Below, piece by piece: positions 53,201 to 58,780 of a DNA stretch of 64,000 bases. Every line of letters starts with the position of its first letter. Positions within the stretch are counted from its first letter, which is position 1. The stretch comes from Zygaena filipendulae (taxonomy: Eukaryota > Arthropoda > Insecta > Lepidoptera > Zygaenidae). The notes beneath the pieces are model-generated. The model saw only the letters and a program-made list of their open reading frames with translations, was not told where the DNA came from and made no database searches. The stretch is taken from contig OU015668.1 of the NCBI GenBank assembly GCA_907165275.2, forward strand, positions 8,427,658 to 8,491,657. The letters are read 5' to 3'. The translations under genes were made by a program, and so were the position numbers.

Positions 53201-54837
53201 ATTACAAAGTTATTTATGCAGTTGGTGTATCTAGAAAACTGGACCGAAATTGAAAAATATTTAAATTTTTCCTTGATTTATACAATAAACACTAATTGTA
53301 TTCTAAATTTCAAACTTCTATGTCTGCTAGAAGTGCCTTAGAGTTTTGATGATCGGTCAGTGAGTGAGTGAGTGAGTGAGTGAGTGAGTGACCTACAAAA
53401 TTAAGAAACTTTGACTAGTTATAATTCTTAAACTACTGGTTCAAATCGAATGAAATTTAAATTTTACCGTCTTTATACAATACCTGTTTGTTTACTAAAA
53501 ATTCAGGCTTCTAGTTTTATCCACAACGAAGTTATAGGGGGTCGAAAATGGCCTGAATTGCTTCGAGAAAAGGATAGTACGGCCGTGCCGCTTTTGTTGC
53601 TCGACTTGGCGGGGGCACTGCCGTGCCCCCAGATAACGTGTATGCAAAACCTTAATGATGATCGGTCGAGTAGTTAAAGCGTGAAAGCGTAACAAACAAA
53701 CAAACAACGTCACAGTCGCATAGGTGTGCCCCGCGGTTGCATCCGCGTGAGTTTTGTGATTAGGAACCTTCGCGGACGTAGGCAGAATAACCCGCCAAAG
53801 TTTCATCACAAACGGACCAATGGTTTCGAAACGCATAGAGGACAGACATACAAACATTCATTTGTATTTATAAAGAACATTACGATTAAGTCGAATCTAG
53901 ATTTTGCGATTTCCTTTCTTTCCACTAAACCCACGTAACATACGACGACGTAATAAAAACCCTGTGTCGAATAATAAACGCTGTAAAACTGTTACAAATA
54001 ATTAAGTAATATTATGTGAACTCATTGCAGAGAACGGTAGCGTGGTGGTGAGCGGGCTGACCCCCATCGTGGTGTCGCAGCCGGCGGCGCACCTGCTGCA
54101 CACGCACACACTCACGCACAAAGTAAATACTCACTAATAATAATAATTATGCACTTTTCGGAAAGTTTACAAGCTTTCTTTCTTTTCGCTTCTTAGCTGT
54201 CGGAATAAGCAGTTCAAAAATAATCATGTACTTGCGAGTCTAGATTAATAATTATTAGAATAGAATAGAGTACTCTTTATTGTACACCAAAATAATGTTA
54301 CAGTGTGTTAAAAAATTATTAGAAAAATTATTAGAATTAAAAAAAAAAATTACTAGCTTTGCCCCGCGGTTTCACCCGCGCGCTTTTCGGAATTCCCGCA
54401 GGAACTTCAAAGTAGCCTAATTTACGTCTTACAACATCAGCTAATTGCCAGTGAAAGTTCCGTCAAAAGGGTTCCAACCGTTTCAGTGATTAGCTGTTCC
54501 CGCGTTAATTTCAAAGTTCCCGCTTGAATTCCGGGATAAAAAGTACCCTATGTCCTTCTCTGCACCCCTGACAACAAAATTTCACGATGATCGATTGAGC
54601 CGTTAAAGCGTGAAAGCGTAACAGACAGACCGACAGACAGAGTTACTTTCGCATTTATAATATTAGCAGGGATTGTTTATGTAGCGTTATTCACGTTTAC
54701 AGATGGTCGAGACCCAAGTGGTGAAAGGCAGCGTGGCCCCGCTGGCGGTGAGCGCGCAGTACTTGAGCGCCACCACCATAGTGAAGCCGGTGGTGGTGGT
54801 GTCCGGGGCGCACTCGCCGCCCGCCCCGGGCACGTGA
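15012..54837 (+). CDS. Mnt: Max-binding transcriptional repressor Mnt, bHLH-leucine zipper (12 coding exons)
   Basis: Nuclear repressor that dimerises with Max, binds CACGTG E-boxes in competition with Myc, and recruits SIN3/HDAC. Exons: 15012-15081, 45547-45781, 46930-47164, 47878-48016, 48197-48261, 48455-48571, 48705-48782, 49039-49125, 49382-49484, 51292-51351, 54031-54122, 54703-54837. They total 1416 nt, exactly 471 codons plus TGA, with matching phases at every junction. Residues 1-23 (MSRLDTLLEAARYIELQEQR) form the SIN3-interaction helix. Residues 131-183 are the bHLH (EVHNKLEKNRRAHLKECFEL), with H135, E139 and R143 placed to contact the E-box. The zipper follows (RKERECEHEMERLAREKIAA). 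Residues 250-471 are a T/V/A-rich low-complexity tail. The first intron is about 30 kb. The MSRLD start gives a SIN3-interaction helix at the extreme N-terminus, as in the family. Confidence 0.95.
15945..16260 (+). promoter_or_regulatory. GC-rich block in the first Mnt intron, function unknown
   Basis: A second, smaller GC-rich island (about 16,040-16,260) about 1 kb after exon 1a. It contains purine-rich GGGGCG and CGGGGGG runs. Open frames here are by-products of the base composition. It could be an intronic enhancer or part of the promoter shore; no splice signals stand out. Confidence 0.25.
16985..17135 (-). repeat. CCGCGG-core dispersed repeat, minus strand, diverged
   Basis: On the minus strand it starts AACTAGCTGTGCCCCGCGGT, then GAGTTCCGGAATTCTCGCAG and ACTCCAAAGTAGCC. 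It is an older copy of the family at 4936-5633. Confidence 0.55.
18791..19060 (+). repeat. CCGCGG-core dispersed repeat
   Basis: It starts ACTAGCTGTGCCCCGCTGTT and includes CTTATAACATCAGCTATCTG and CCAATGAAAGTCCCGTTG. This is the same subfamily as 3340-3575 and 54,350-54,672. Confidence 0.6.
19538..19760 (+). repeat. CCGCGG-core dispersed repeat, diverged subfamily
   Basis: It begins CTAGCTGTCCCGCGCGGTTT and TTCACCTGCGATAATTTCGG, then ACTTTGCAACCC and CCCCTTAGGGGTAGAATTTT. The last phrase is also seen near 34,760, so a second repeat type may be joined on. Confidence 0.5.
21205..21441. mobile_element. palindromic Harbinger-like MITE, copy 2
   Basis: Same ends and palindromic arms as the copy at 12,852, with more substitutions in the left arm. 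The left flank is TAA and the right flank TAT, so the duplication is imperfect or eroded. Confidence 0.75.
23734..24130 (+). other. GC-rich island in Mnt intron 1, function unknown
   Basis: A GC-rich core (about 23,930-24,110) follows a short open stretch. A donor-like CAGGTGGGT sequence occurs near 23,925. Open frames are present on both strands but none has recognisable protein features. It may be a minor alternative promoter or non-coding first exon of Mnt. Confidence 0.2.
24240..25550 (-). pseudogene. degenerate RTE-type LINE reverse transcriptase remnant
   Basis: Read on the minus strand, pieces in shifting frames match non-LTR reverse transcriptase. Near 25,530 is KALGADNIS. Around 25,150-25,300 are RIAKTLDENWPKEQADF and, after a stop, FSTIDHIHT and FIDYNKAFDSLNHEKIW, where FIDYNKAFDS is RT motif A with its aspartate. 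Around 24,600-24,750 is LYKEKKLETCQHRMERSILN, and near 24,500 is KWKWAGHLSR with WRDD-like remains. These are C-terminal features of the RTE/CR1-like family. Several stops and frameshifts break it. The N-terminal half is absent: the remnant stops exactly where the 1.5-kb repeat begins (25,551). Confidence 0.75.
25551..27070 (+). mobile_element. 1.5-kb compound repeat, copy 1 (inverted relative to 52,104-53,632)
   Basis: From CTGGGGGCACGGCAGTGCCC to GTATTACATG this 1520-bp block matches, in reverse complement, the block at 52,104-53,632 with few differences. It includes a (CACT)n tract and several CCGCGG-core units in both orientations. A TTTGTAATCCCATATAAAT hairpin and a tail block with AAGTTGTGAGATCATG are also present. 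It has no long open frame; a 60-residue frame shared by both copies probably reflects their close similarity rather than coding. This copy lacks the left arm that makes the second copy a foldback. Confidence 0.75.
25793..25832 (+). repeat. (CACT)10 microsatellite
   Basis: Ten uninterrupted CACT units inside the 1.5-kb repeat. The partner copy has eight AGTG units at 53,359-53,390, so the tract length differs between copies. Confidence 0.95.
27390..28880 (+). promoter_or_regulatory. Mnt: CpG-rich island, candidate alternative Mnt promoter and 5' UTR
   Basis: About 1.4 kb of strongly CpG-rich sequence in the middle of the first Mnt intron, with GC-box-like CCCCGCCCCCGCCCGCGCC near 28,070 and a CACGTG E-box at 28,715-28,720. 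Long open frames occur on both strands, but they are arginine/alanine/proline-rich artefacts of base composition. A non-coding first exon here could splice to the acceptor at 32,411 (tttttttgtcgcag), which precedes the alternative coding exon. The donor could not be fixed by eye. Confidence 0.45.
28820..28957 (-). other. short protein-like frame on the minus strand, unidentified
   Basis: Reading leftwards from 28,957, the first 46 codons (MQNADSDCESITDWTKVKND then VRKRTLERYLQQYNKFKDLQ) have balanced composition and look like a charged helical protein start, unlike the GC-rich frame that follows. I do not recognise it. It could be a fragment of a transposon-encoded protein or the first exon of a small minus-strand gene at this bidirectional CpG island. 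Chance is also possible. Confidence 0.2.
31860..32200 (+). promoter_or_regulatory. Mnt: CpG-rich candidate promoter just upstream of Mnt exon 1b
   Basis: A compact GC-rich block with a (CCG)n tract near 32,050 and a CACGTG E-box at 31,957-31,962, ending about 350 bp before the alternative coding exon. Its frames are low-complexity proline/arginine runs and are not considered coding. Confidence 0.4.
32412..32948 (+). CDS. Mnt: Mnt exon 1b, alternative first coding exon without SID
   Basis: Acceptor tttttttgtcgcag, donor GTGAGT at 32,949. The first ATG after an in-frame stop (32,483) is at 32,555. From there 131 codons are open, beginning MGIHKETIEVLDTASFRSCR and ending KIRPPPKKKWIRDYL, plus one base. 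It therefore ends in phase 1 like exon 1a, and joining it to 45,547 gives ...KKKWIRDYLEEEPKSP with no frame break (predicted 579 residues). Codon use and amino-acid composition are protein-like, with a basic PPPKKKW patch that could serve nuclear import. Splicing from exon 1a into this exon would hit a stop, so 1a and 1b would be mutually exclusive. It might instead belong to a different nested gene, but the phase match and strand favour Mnt. Confidence 0.65.
33059..34257. repeat. tandem duplication of an about 590-bp unit, with an internal inversion
   Basis: Unit 1 (about 33,059-33,660) and unit 2 (about 33,671-34,257) are almost identical from AATAGTACATTGTTATCCTA to CCGAGTATGAGTAATGAAA. 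The exception is a short GC-rich segment (about 33,094-33,163 in unit 1), which is reversed in unit 2 and missing one flanking arm. The unit carries TTGTGGCGACC and a TTGACAGTTGTCAGTTGAAA hairpin. It is non-coding and lies directly downstream of Mnt exon 1b. Confidence 0.85.
36001..36130 (+). repeat. CCGCGG-core dispersed repeat fragment
   Basis: It starts ACCAGCTGTTCCCCGCGGAT and GATTCACCCGCGTGAATTTC, with only the 5' part of the family retained. Confidence 0.5.
41414..41870. mobile_element. non-autonomous element with dense CCGAGTA subterminal repeats (hAT-like)
   Basis: The left end TAGTGATGGGCCGAGTACTA is mirrored by the right end GTACTCGGCGCATATCTATT. Both ends are packed with CCGAGTACC/GAGTACTCGG motifs, more than a dozen across two clusters (41,421-41,515 and 41,756-41,857) around an AT-rich centre. 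Ends of the GATGGGC type with subterminal arrays are typical of hAT-family elements; the motifs would be transposase binding sites. There is no transposase frame. Confidence 0.6.
42230..42357 (-). mobile_element. tRNA-derived SINE, copy 1
   Basis: On the minus strand the sequence carries RNA polymerase III box A (GATTGGCGCAGTAGG, about 42,333-42,346) and box B (GGTTCGATTCC, 42,288-42,298) at tRNA-like spacing. A tail GGACTTTGTGTGATGAGCAC follows. The head resembles a tRNA but does not fold as a full tRNA gene and continues into a non-tRNA body, so it is a SINE rather than a tRNA gene. Confidence 0.75.
42900..43045 (+). repeat. CCGCGG-core dispersed repeat, truncated
   Basis: It includes ACTATCTGTTCCCCGCGTTT, GGAGTTTCCGCGGGAATCCC and CGATTGAGCCGTTAAGGCGT. 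The middle of the family consensus is deleted. Confidence 0.55.
43412..43648. mobile_element. palindromic Harbinger-like MITE, copy 3 (opposite orientation)
   Basis: Ends CCGCCGCACTCAGAGTCGAC and complement, flanked by perfect TAA duplications (43,409-43,411 and 43,649-43,651). The asymmetric centre is inverted relative to the copies at 12,852 and 21,205. Confidence 0.8.
44082..44206. mobile_element. small hAT-like MITE with GGGTTTAAACCC motifs
   Basis: Ends AGATGGGCAATCTTCCC and GGGGTAATTGCCTATCT are inverted copies of each other. The interior has CAGGGTTTAAACCCGG and a second GGGTTTAAACCC. A related, more diverged piece with GGGTTTATACCC and TTACCCATC lies at about 49,532-49,642 in a Mnt intron. 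Confidence 0.6.
44226..44259 (+). repeat. (ATA)n microsatellite
   Basis: About eleven uninterrupted ATA units in the first Mnt intron. Confidence 0.95.
44384..44510 (-). mobile_element. tRNA-derived SINE, copy 2
   Basis: Same structure and orientation as the copy at 42,230. Box A TTGGCGCAATGGTCACC and box B GGTTCGATTCC are intact, and the tail is GGACTTTGTGTGATGAACAC. A short AT-rich run flanks its 3' end. Confidence 0.75.
45000..45387 (+). promoter_or_regulatory. Mnt: candidate proximal promoter before Mnt exon 1c
   Basis: Sequence immediately upstream of the open exon at 45,388 contains an inverted CCAAT box (GATTGG near 45,078), TGACGTCA overlapping TGACGTGACGTCA near 45,135, a CCACGCCCA KLF-type box near 45,164 and an initiator-like TCAGT at 45,383. 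The region is moderately CpG-rich. Promoter function is inferred from the motif cluster only. Confidence 0.35.
45388..45475 (+). CDS. Mnt: possible Mnt exon 1c, third alternative first coding exon
   Basis: ATG at 45,388 follows an in-frame stop at 45,376. It opens 29 codons (MLCSPGSLPPPTAAVGAVGD then LSWWRHGAQ) plus one base before a donor GTATGC at 45,476. The exon ends in phase 1, matching exon 2 at 45,547 across a 71-nt intron, a size normal for insects. The product would be 477 residues and lack the SIN3-interaction helix. The peptide has no recognised domain; it could instead be 5' UTR read through by chance. Confidence 0.4.
45547..45781 (+). CDS. Mnt: Mnt exon 2
   Basis: Acceptor ttgttgtcaacag, donor GTATGT. 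It enters in phase 1 and leaves in phase 2. It encodes EEEPKSPLSARLASGLSVAA, an alanine/proline-rich linker, and TAFLDFVQEHSKPRAINNSH. This is the common acceptor exon for all three candidate first exons. Confidence 0.9.
46002..46267. mobile_element. 266-bp MITE with 31-bp perfect TIRs and 8-bp target duplication
   Basis: Perfect 31-bp terminal inverted repeats start CTCAGACCAAATAAAAACTA. They are flanked by an exact 8-bp duplication GTTTATAT (45,994-46,001 and 46,268-46,275). The interior has a tandem GTATGTATGTGGTATTGGTG duplication and no coding capacity. An 8-bp duplication points to hAT or P superfamilies. The intact TIRs and duplication suggest a recent insertion, between Mnt exons 2 and 3. 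Confidence 0.9.
46930..47164 (+). CDS. Mnt: Mnt exon 3, bHLH domain
   Basis: Acceptor gatcttgcag, donor GTTAGT, phase 2 in and phase 0 out. After a Ser/Gly linker it encodes GTREVHNKLEKNRRAHLKEC and then FELLKRQLPATPEEKKTSNL and SILHSAIRYIH. These are the basic region, helix 1, loop and most of helix 2. The loop (LPATPEEKKTSN) is close to the vertebrate Mnt loop. Confidence 0.96.
47878..48016 (+). CDS. Mnt: Mnt exon 4, leucine zipper
   Basis: Acceptor tattgcgcag, donor GTACGT. It encodes VLRRKERECEHEMERLAREK then IAAQQRIAALKRELSVRAST and ARPLNI plus one base. The first half is the very conserved Mnt zipper that pairs with Max. An internal donor-like GTGCGT at 47,983 would end the exon after KRELS in phase 0, compatible with direct joining to 48,455. 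Confidence 0.93.
48017..48196 (+). other. Mnt: stop-free, in-frame 180-nt Mnt intron (possible retained intron)
   Basis: Bounded by GTACGT and tattacag. Its length is a multiple of three and it contains no stop in the zipper frame, so unspliced RNA would encode 60 extra residues between exons 4 and 5. These include a hydrophobic run (LTAVTFMLAWYLFEF) and an arginine cluster (RRRRPR). See findings. Confidence 0.6.
48197..48261 (+). CDS. Mnt: Mnt exon 5
   Basis: 65 nt, acceptor tttttattacag, donor GTAAGT. It enters in phase 1 (completing aspartate) and leaves in phase 0. It encodes DTEEKDREDRLNGMEVLGIP then IS, an acidic segment after the zipper. Confidence 0.88.
48455..48571 (+). CDS. Mnt: Mnt exon 6
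   Basis: 39 codons, phase 0 in and out, acceptor tttttttttcag, donor GTATGC. It encodes ISTTPPQPTTRIETSPSRTL then NLSTKLRTLPIQITPTTSQ, a Ser/Thr/Pro-rich linker without a known fold. Confidence 0.88.
48705..48782 (+). CDS. Mnt: Mnt exon 7, followed by a GC donor
   Basis: 26 codons (VVRTTYGARHNTLTLTTLTP then AETTTQ), phase 0 in and out. The 3' boundary is CAG|GCAAGG: only this non-canonical GC donor keeps the frame with exon 8. GT dinucleotides inside the exon would break the phase. Reading through instead adds 31 residues (ARMIIKNYSTVV...) to a stop at 48,876-48,878, with AATAAA at 48,917. Confidence 0.82.
48783..48922 (+). other. Mnt: possible alternative terminal exon and polyadenylation site of Mnt
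   Basis: Continuation of exon 7 without splicing stays open for 31 codons to TAA (48,876-48,878), and an AATAAA hexamer follows at 48,917-48,922. The result would be a 344-residue Mnt with bHLH-zipper intact and the C-terminal tail replaced. The weak GC donor makes such competition plausible. Confidence 0.35.
49039..49125 (+). CDS. Mnt: Mnt exon 8
   Basis: 29 codons in phase 0, acceptor gtttattccag, donor GTTAGT. It encodes NAQPVENGVTNTISTTLVHP then TQLHLPLSQ. Confidence 0.88.
49382..49484 (+). CDS. Mnt: Mnt exon 9
   Basis: Acceptor agattttgcag, donor GTGAGT, phase 0 in and phase 1 out. It encodes VVGSGGLVVGPAALQLLSAG then GGLRVLQAPAVHAN, a glycine/valine/leucine-rich hydrophobic stretch in the C-terminal tail. 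Confidence 0.88.
49532..49642. repeat. diverged relative of the 44,082 hAT-like MITE
   Basis: It contains GGTATACCCGGATATTGGGT, GGGTTTAATCTGGGTTATCG and GGGTTTATACCCAATATCC, ending TTACCCATC. The spacing of GGGT/ACCC palindromes parallels the element at 44,082-44,206. It lies in a Mnt intron. Confidence 0.4.
49661..49678 (+). repeat. G18 homopolymer
   Basis: A run of eighteen G residues on the coding strand of Mnt intron 9, followed about 23 bp later by GGGGAGGGGGGAGGGG. On the pre-mRNA this could form G-quadruplexes. The run length may be affected by sequencing error. Confidence 0.9.
51292..51351 (+). CDS. Mnt: Mnt exon 10
   Basis: A 60-nt exon, acceptor gtttattttacag, donor GTAACT, phase 1 in and out. 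It encodes GENNRISRENGIVSPTPAAT. It sits among repeat-rich introns and is recognisable because phase and splice sites agree with both neighbours. Confidence 0.82.
51417..51745 (+). repeat. TGACGTCA-bearing dispersed repeat, copy 2
   Basis: It runs from GGGCATGTGGACTAATTTTT to AGTAGTCCACATCCC. The two ends form a short inverted repeat (GTGGACTA / TAGTCCAC). It includes CGCGTGACGTCACTATTCTG and a second, mutated GTGATGTCACGACC site. It lies in a Mnt intron. Confidence 0.7.
51848..53632 (-). mobile_element. foldback repeat: 1.5-kb compound repeat copy 2 with inverted left arm
   Basis: The region 52,104-53,632 is the reverse complement of 25,551-27,070. In addition about 270 bp (51,848-52,115) repeats the start of this block in inverted orientation (52,150-52,418), separated by about 35 bases, so the transcript can fold into a long hairpin. 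Marker text is GATCCCATCAAAAACAAAC at one end and GTTTGTTTTTGATGGGATC at the other. It lies in the Mnt intron between exons 10 and 11. Confidence 0.8.
53359..53390 (+). repeat. (AGTG)8 microsatellite
   Basis: Counterpart of the (CACT)10 tract in the inverted copy at 25,793-25,832, two units shorter. Confidence 0.93.
54031..54122 (+). CDS. Mnt: Mnt exon 11
   Basis: Acceptor gaactcattgcag, donor GTAAAT, phase 1 in and phase 0 out. It encodes ENGSVVVSGLTPIVVSQPAA then HLLHTHTLTHK, a hydrophobic and histidine-rich segment. Confidence 0.87.
54350..54672 (+). repeat. two adjoining CCGCGG-core dispersed repeats
   Basis: The first starts ACTAGCTTTGCCCCGCGGTT; the second starts at the ATTAGCTGTTCCCGCGTTAA near 54,490 and ends TTATAATATTAGCAGGGATT. 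They lie only about 30 bp before the last Mnt exon, so the repeat end supplies part of the intron near the acceptor. Confidence 0.65.
54703..54837 (+). CDS. Mnt: Mnt exon 12, C-terminus and stop
   Basis: 44 codons and TGA (54,835-54,837), acceptor tcacgtttacag, phase 0. It encodes MVETQVVKGSVAPLAVSAQY then LSATTIVKPVVVVSGAHSPP and APGT. The exon is GC-rich, like the other long Mnt exons. Confidence 0.9.
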   Translation: MVETQVVKGSVAPLAVSAQYLSATTIVKPVVVVSGAHSPPAPGT

Positions 54838-57567
54838 GGCACGCTGCACGCCGCCGCTACACCCCACGCGGCCTTATGAGCGCCTGGTGGCGCGATCCTC
54901 GGGATGCAATATGGCCGACACCGGAAAGCGGAAACAGAGGCGCGGGCGAGCACACAATTTTAGGCTGTAGGCAATCAAATTTTAGTTTCAAGTCCGTCGT
55001 GTAGATTAAAAAAAAAATGACACTTCGTATTTTTCCCTTGTTTTACGCAATCGAAAAATAACAGCGATCCATTGAGTCGAAATGTCGCGGGATGACTGAC
55101 GTCACGATCCGGAGCAGTTTAAATGGGGTTATGACGTCACGATTCTCCACATTTATTACACAAAAAATTCACAGTATCATAGTAACACTAAGGCACTGTG
55201 AAATTATGCATTGCAAAGTCGTATGACGTCGCGAATTGGTACAGTTTACATGGGGTTATGACGTCACAAGCCCCCGCATCCGTTTTTTTTAGTAGTAGTA
55301 TTTTTTACTAAATTGGAAAGTAAAATATACGTATTTATTATTTTTTTTACTATCTAATTGACGGACTAAATATAGAATTTTGATTTTCATACCCCAGCAT
55401 CATGCCTATTGCGCACTGTCATTTTGTAATGAGCGAACAGTATTCTTCATAGTCTTGTTATAGTTTCGTTAGAATATTATCTCAGTTGACGACTGGACAC
55501 TTTAACACTGCCACGTTAAAGCCACCTGGCAAAATTCAAGCAATAGATATTGATTGATAACTGGACGCAGATAAGCAATAACATGTCAACCCACAAAATT
55601 AAGTTATTGATTCAGAACGATTTATTAAGAGTCAGGGAACATTTTTTAATTATGTGTTTACCTTATTACATTGCTTAAATATGTAGCTAAATATTGAACA
55701 TAAAAAATGTTGACACAAAATGGCGGTCCTACTGTTAAAACGCGATTTACTCAAAATTTCTCCAGTGTGGGTTAACACACTATTGCTTATCTATATCCAA
55801 CTTTCAACGTTGTTATAAAAATTATGTAAGTTCGTGATCGGAATTAATATTGTACCTAACGCCTTTAGTATCCTGAATGCATACGCTCACTGTTTCTGTT
55901 TTTTGTCAACACTTTAATAACCATTCCTTGTGGGATAACAGCCTAGTGGATGGGTGAAATGGTGAATATCATTCAATGAATGAATGATTTCATTTGTAGC
56001 GGCGTTCCTCTTACATTTCAGCTGATGTCTTAAACACGGGCTGGAAAGTAAAGGGTTCGGCGTACGTGCGTCTTATGTTAAGACTGCGTATGTATAAAAT
56101 GTATTTATGCAATATTTTATCGTAGTAGTCACTCACAACAGTGATTCATAACCAGGTGATAGCAAAGTGACAAATCGTAATGGAGACACTTTAGAAATAT
56201 CCTTATTGAAGCGGCCGGCCAAACATAAAACACAAGTGTATAAAATAACTATTGTATATTTTTCTACTGATCAATATTCCAAGTCGATGTGATTGAATAC
56301 AATAATAATATTTCTAATATAGAAAAAAAAAATGATGCGAGTCGATGTATGAAAAGTTTTTTAATTAATATTTATTTTGGTAGGTTTGGTAAATGTTGCA
56401 AGAAGGTATTTTATATAGTAAGAGAAGCGATAAATAATAGGAAACCGTTTCAACTCAACTCGGAACGCATTTCGTACGCAAAGTTTGGTTGCGTACGAAA
56501 CGTATCGAGTTAGTGTCACATTAAAACTATCCCTACTATAACTACATTTATGAAAACGAATATAATTTTGACTGACTGGGTGTTTGTATAGTCTAGAGTA
56601 AGTATTTTCCATTTGTACCTATTGTGAAATAGTTAGGGTGAGCGCTCGAAATAACTGAAGACATTGTACCTGCGGACACGTTAGTATATCTATCTTTAAA
56701 ACATCATAGTGTAGCCAACCTTCGAGCGTGCGCTCTCTAGGCTAGTTGTGTAATAAGGCTAAATAAGACGAAAGTTTATTTTTTCTATATGTATCTGTGA
56801 TGCTGTGTGCATATTACTGATAAGAACTGGAAATTCTGTACTAGAATGTCTTTAGGTGTTGTCAATTTCTAACATTTTTATGTTATTTGAGTCATATTTA
56901 ATTAATTATCTGTAGTTTTTAAAAAAAATATGTGGCTTATAAGTGTTGCGTTAAATGCATTATTGCAACATAATAGTGATATGAGCTTGCAACAAGCACC
57001 AGGAGATCAGACCTTGAAAGGCTGTAAGAGATATATTTTTGTGGGTTTCGTTCCTCTATGCAACCTAGCACCACCAAGGTTCTGCTGATAGAATGTGAAT
57101 TGTTTTCAACGGATTAGGTCTCCGGTGCCGGCACGGGCCGAGCGGCCGTCCTCACTTTGTGCCTATATTTTGTCTTTCTTAAGAGTTATTGTGGTTTATC
57201 TAGGCTGGGGTAAAGGTTGCGATGAAGATTTTTGAAGTCAAGTCATTACTCAACTGGCCATCAAACTTAGTAGATAGCAATTCTAAGTTTCGATAGTCGT
57301 TACAGAGCTGATAAACTGACTCGAAATACTTCATATTGTTATGTCGCTGTTTAGAAAGAGACGAATGTTCTTCAAACAAGCAATACTGTGCCAACCGCCC
57401 GTTGTTAGAGTATTCATAAAGTGTTGAATAATTTATTCCTTCTTGTTTATGAACTCCTCTTTTCGAAGTTTCCTTGACAAAATAAATTACTCTTAGAAAA
57501 AACCTTTAAATAAAAGCAAATTAATATTTTTGTGATTGTTATGTAAACATTTAAAACGAGCTTTATA
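54838..57567 (+). other. Mnt: Mnt 3' UTR and downstream sequence (end unresolved)
   Basis: No exon recognised. It contains a TGACGTCA repeat copy (about 54,985-55,395) and then mostly unique AT-rich sequence. AATAAA hexamers at 57,481 and 57,509 are candidates for the end of a long 3' UTR, just before the transposon at 57,568; no earlier canonical hexamer was noticed. The true polyadenylation site cannot be set without transcripts. Confidence 0.35.
54985..55395 (+). repeat. TGACGTCA-bearing dispersed repeat, copy 3 (longer and diverged)
   Basis: It shows the family text TTTTACGCAATCGAAAAATA with GACTGACGTCACGATCC, GGTTATGACGTCACGATTC and GGTTATGACGTCACAAGCC, so three CRE-like sites instead of two because of an internal duplication of the ACATGGGGTTATGACGTCAC unit. 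It ends CTAATTGACGGACTAAATAT. Confidence 0.6.
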
Positions 57568-57883
57568 CTAGTAACAGACGATCCAACTTGGTTGGATCCA
57601 ACCGCCCGATCACGACCAAATCGGAACGTGTATAGGGTAGTCGGTCCAACATTATTATTATTAATACCGGTTGGACGTGGTCGGCTCGCCGACGCACCCG
57701 ACAGGCCAACCGTCCAACCAAATTGGTACGTGTGGAGGCAAACGATCCAACCGATGTGTCTCAGTCGCATTCGAAACGCCGCCGAGCGCTGACGAAAAGT
57801 AGGAAAAAAGTAAATGATAAGTACTAAGTACTACTTACAACTACGTAATACTTATTATTTCGATGTTAAAAACAAACTTAATA

Positions 57884-58390
57884 TACACACCGGCAGAATT
57901 AGCGGAACATAAAAAGGCAGAGTATAGAAATAATTACGTATATATATTAAAACAAATAATAATTAGACTTGAAGTAATAAATTAATATACATCTTTTAAC
58001 ACTTTAAAAGTTTGTAATTAAATTATTAAATTTTATTTAAAATAATAATAAAAAAACTTTTTCTCTAATTTGTGGGCACACAAATAATGTTGCAAATTAA
58101 AGATTACTGTGATTTTAACACTAAATAAATGAACGATAAATAACGTGTGTTTCCCCTATGTCATTCAACTTTTATTTGCAACATTGTCTGTGTTCTCACA
58201 AACTAGAGATTTTTTTTTAAATTTTGATTACTTTTAATAAAATTTAACTAAAAACTTCTTAAAGTCGATGTTATAAGATGCATATTAGTTTATTACTTCA
58301 TGCCTGATAATAATTTGTTTTAATATATGTATATACGTAATTATTTCTATACTCTGCCTTTTTATGTTCCGCTAATTCTGCCGGTGTATA
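57884..58390. mobile_element. Tc1/mariner-like MITE, copy 2
   Basis: Second copy of the element at 6796-7308, about 507 bp, flanked by TA (57,882-57,883 and 58,391-58,392). The ends TACACACCGGCAGAATTAGC and GCTAATTCTGCCGGTGTATA are conserved; the right tip has a single change. It is nested inside the 57,568-58,990 element. Confidence 0.8.
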
Positions 58391-58394
58391 TATA

Positions 58395-58674
58395 TAAATC
58401 ACGTGTCACGCTGTTTGTCCGCGATGGACTCCCAAACTACTGAACTAATTTTGATAAAATTTGGTAACCTTTTATAATATGGTCAAACTTAAAAGGTAGG
58501 ATAGTTTTTATCCCGGAATTCCCGCGGGAACTCCGGCACTAATGCGGGGAACAGTTAATCACTGTGAACTACTGTCACGGGTACAAAGAAGGACATAGAG
58601 TACCTACTATTTCCCGGAATTCCTGCGGGAACTCCGAAATTACGGCGGATGAAATCGCGGGGGACAGCTAGTAT
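58395..58674 (-). repeat. CCGCGG-core dispersed repeat, minus strand
   Basis: On the minus strand it starts ACTAGCTGTCCCCCGCGATT, then GAGTTCCCGCAGGAATTCCG. It has a second core around 58,525-58,560 and ends near CGCGGACAAACAGCGTGACA. The two-core layout matches the pair at 5132-5633. Confidence 0.6.
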
Positions 58675-58702
58675 TATTATAAATAAGTACGACGCGACGA
58701 CG

Positions 58703-58780
58703 ATGGAGCAAAACTCTGAACGCGACATAACTGTGAAGTTATTAGAACTATATAAAGATTTCCCTGTTTGTGAGATTTAA
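58703..58780 (+). pseudogene. MADF-like transposon protein remnant (25 residues)
   Basis: ATG at 58,703 opens MEQNSERDITVKLLELYKDF then PVCEI and a stop. The spacing of LLELYKDFPVC resembles the first helix of MADF/Myb-SANT-like domains, which occur in proteins encoded by PIF/Harbinger transposons and in Adf-1-like factors. Its position in the centre of a terminal-inverted-repeat element supports it being what is left of the element's own gene. It is too short for certainty. Confidence 0.4.

Noticed and set aside
57592..57792. A 66-codon frame near the left end of the 57.6-kb transposon
   Set aside because: It is made from the GGTTGGATCC-type subterminal repeats, whose low stop content gives open frames by chance.
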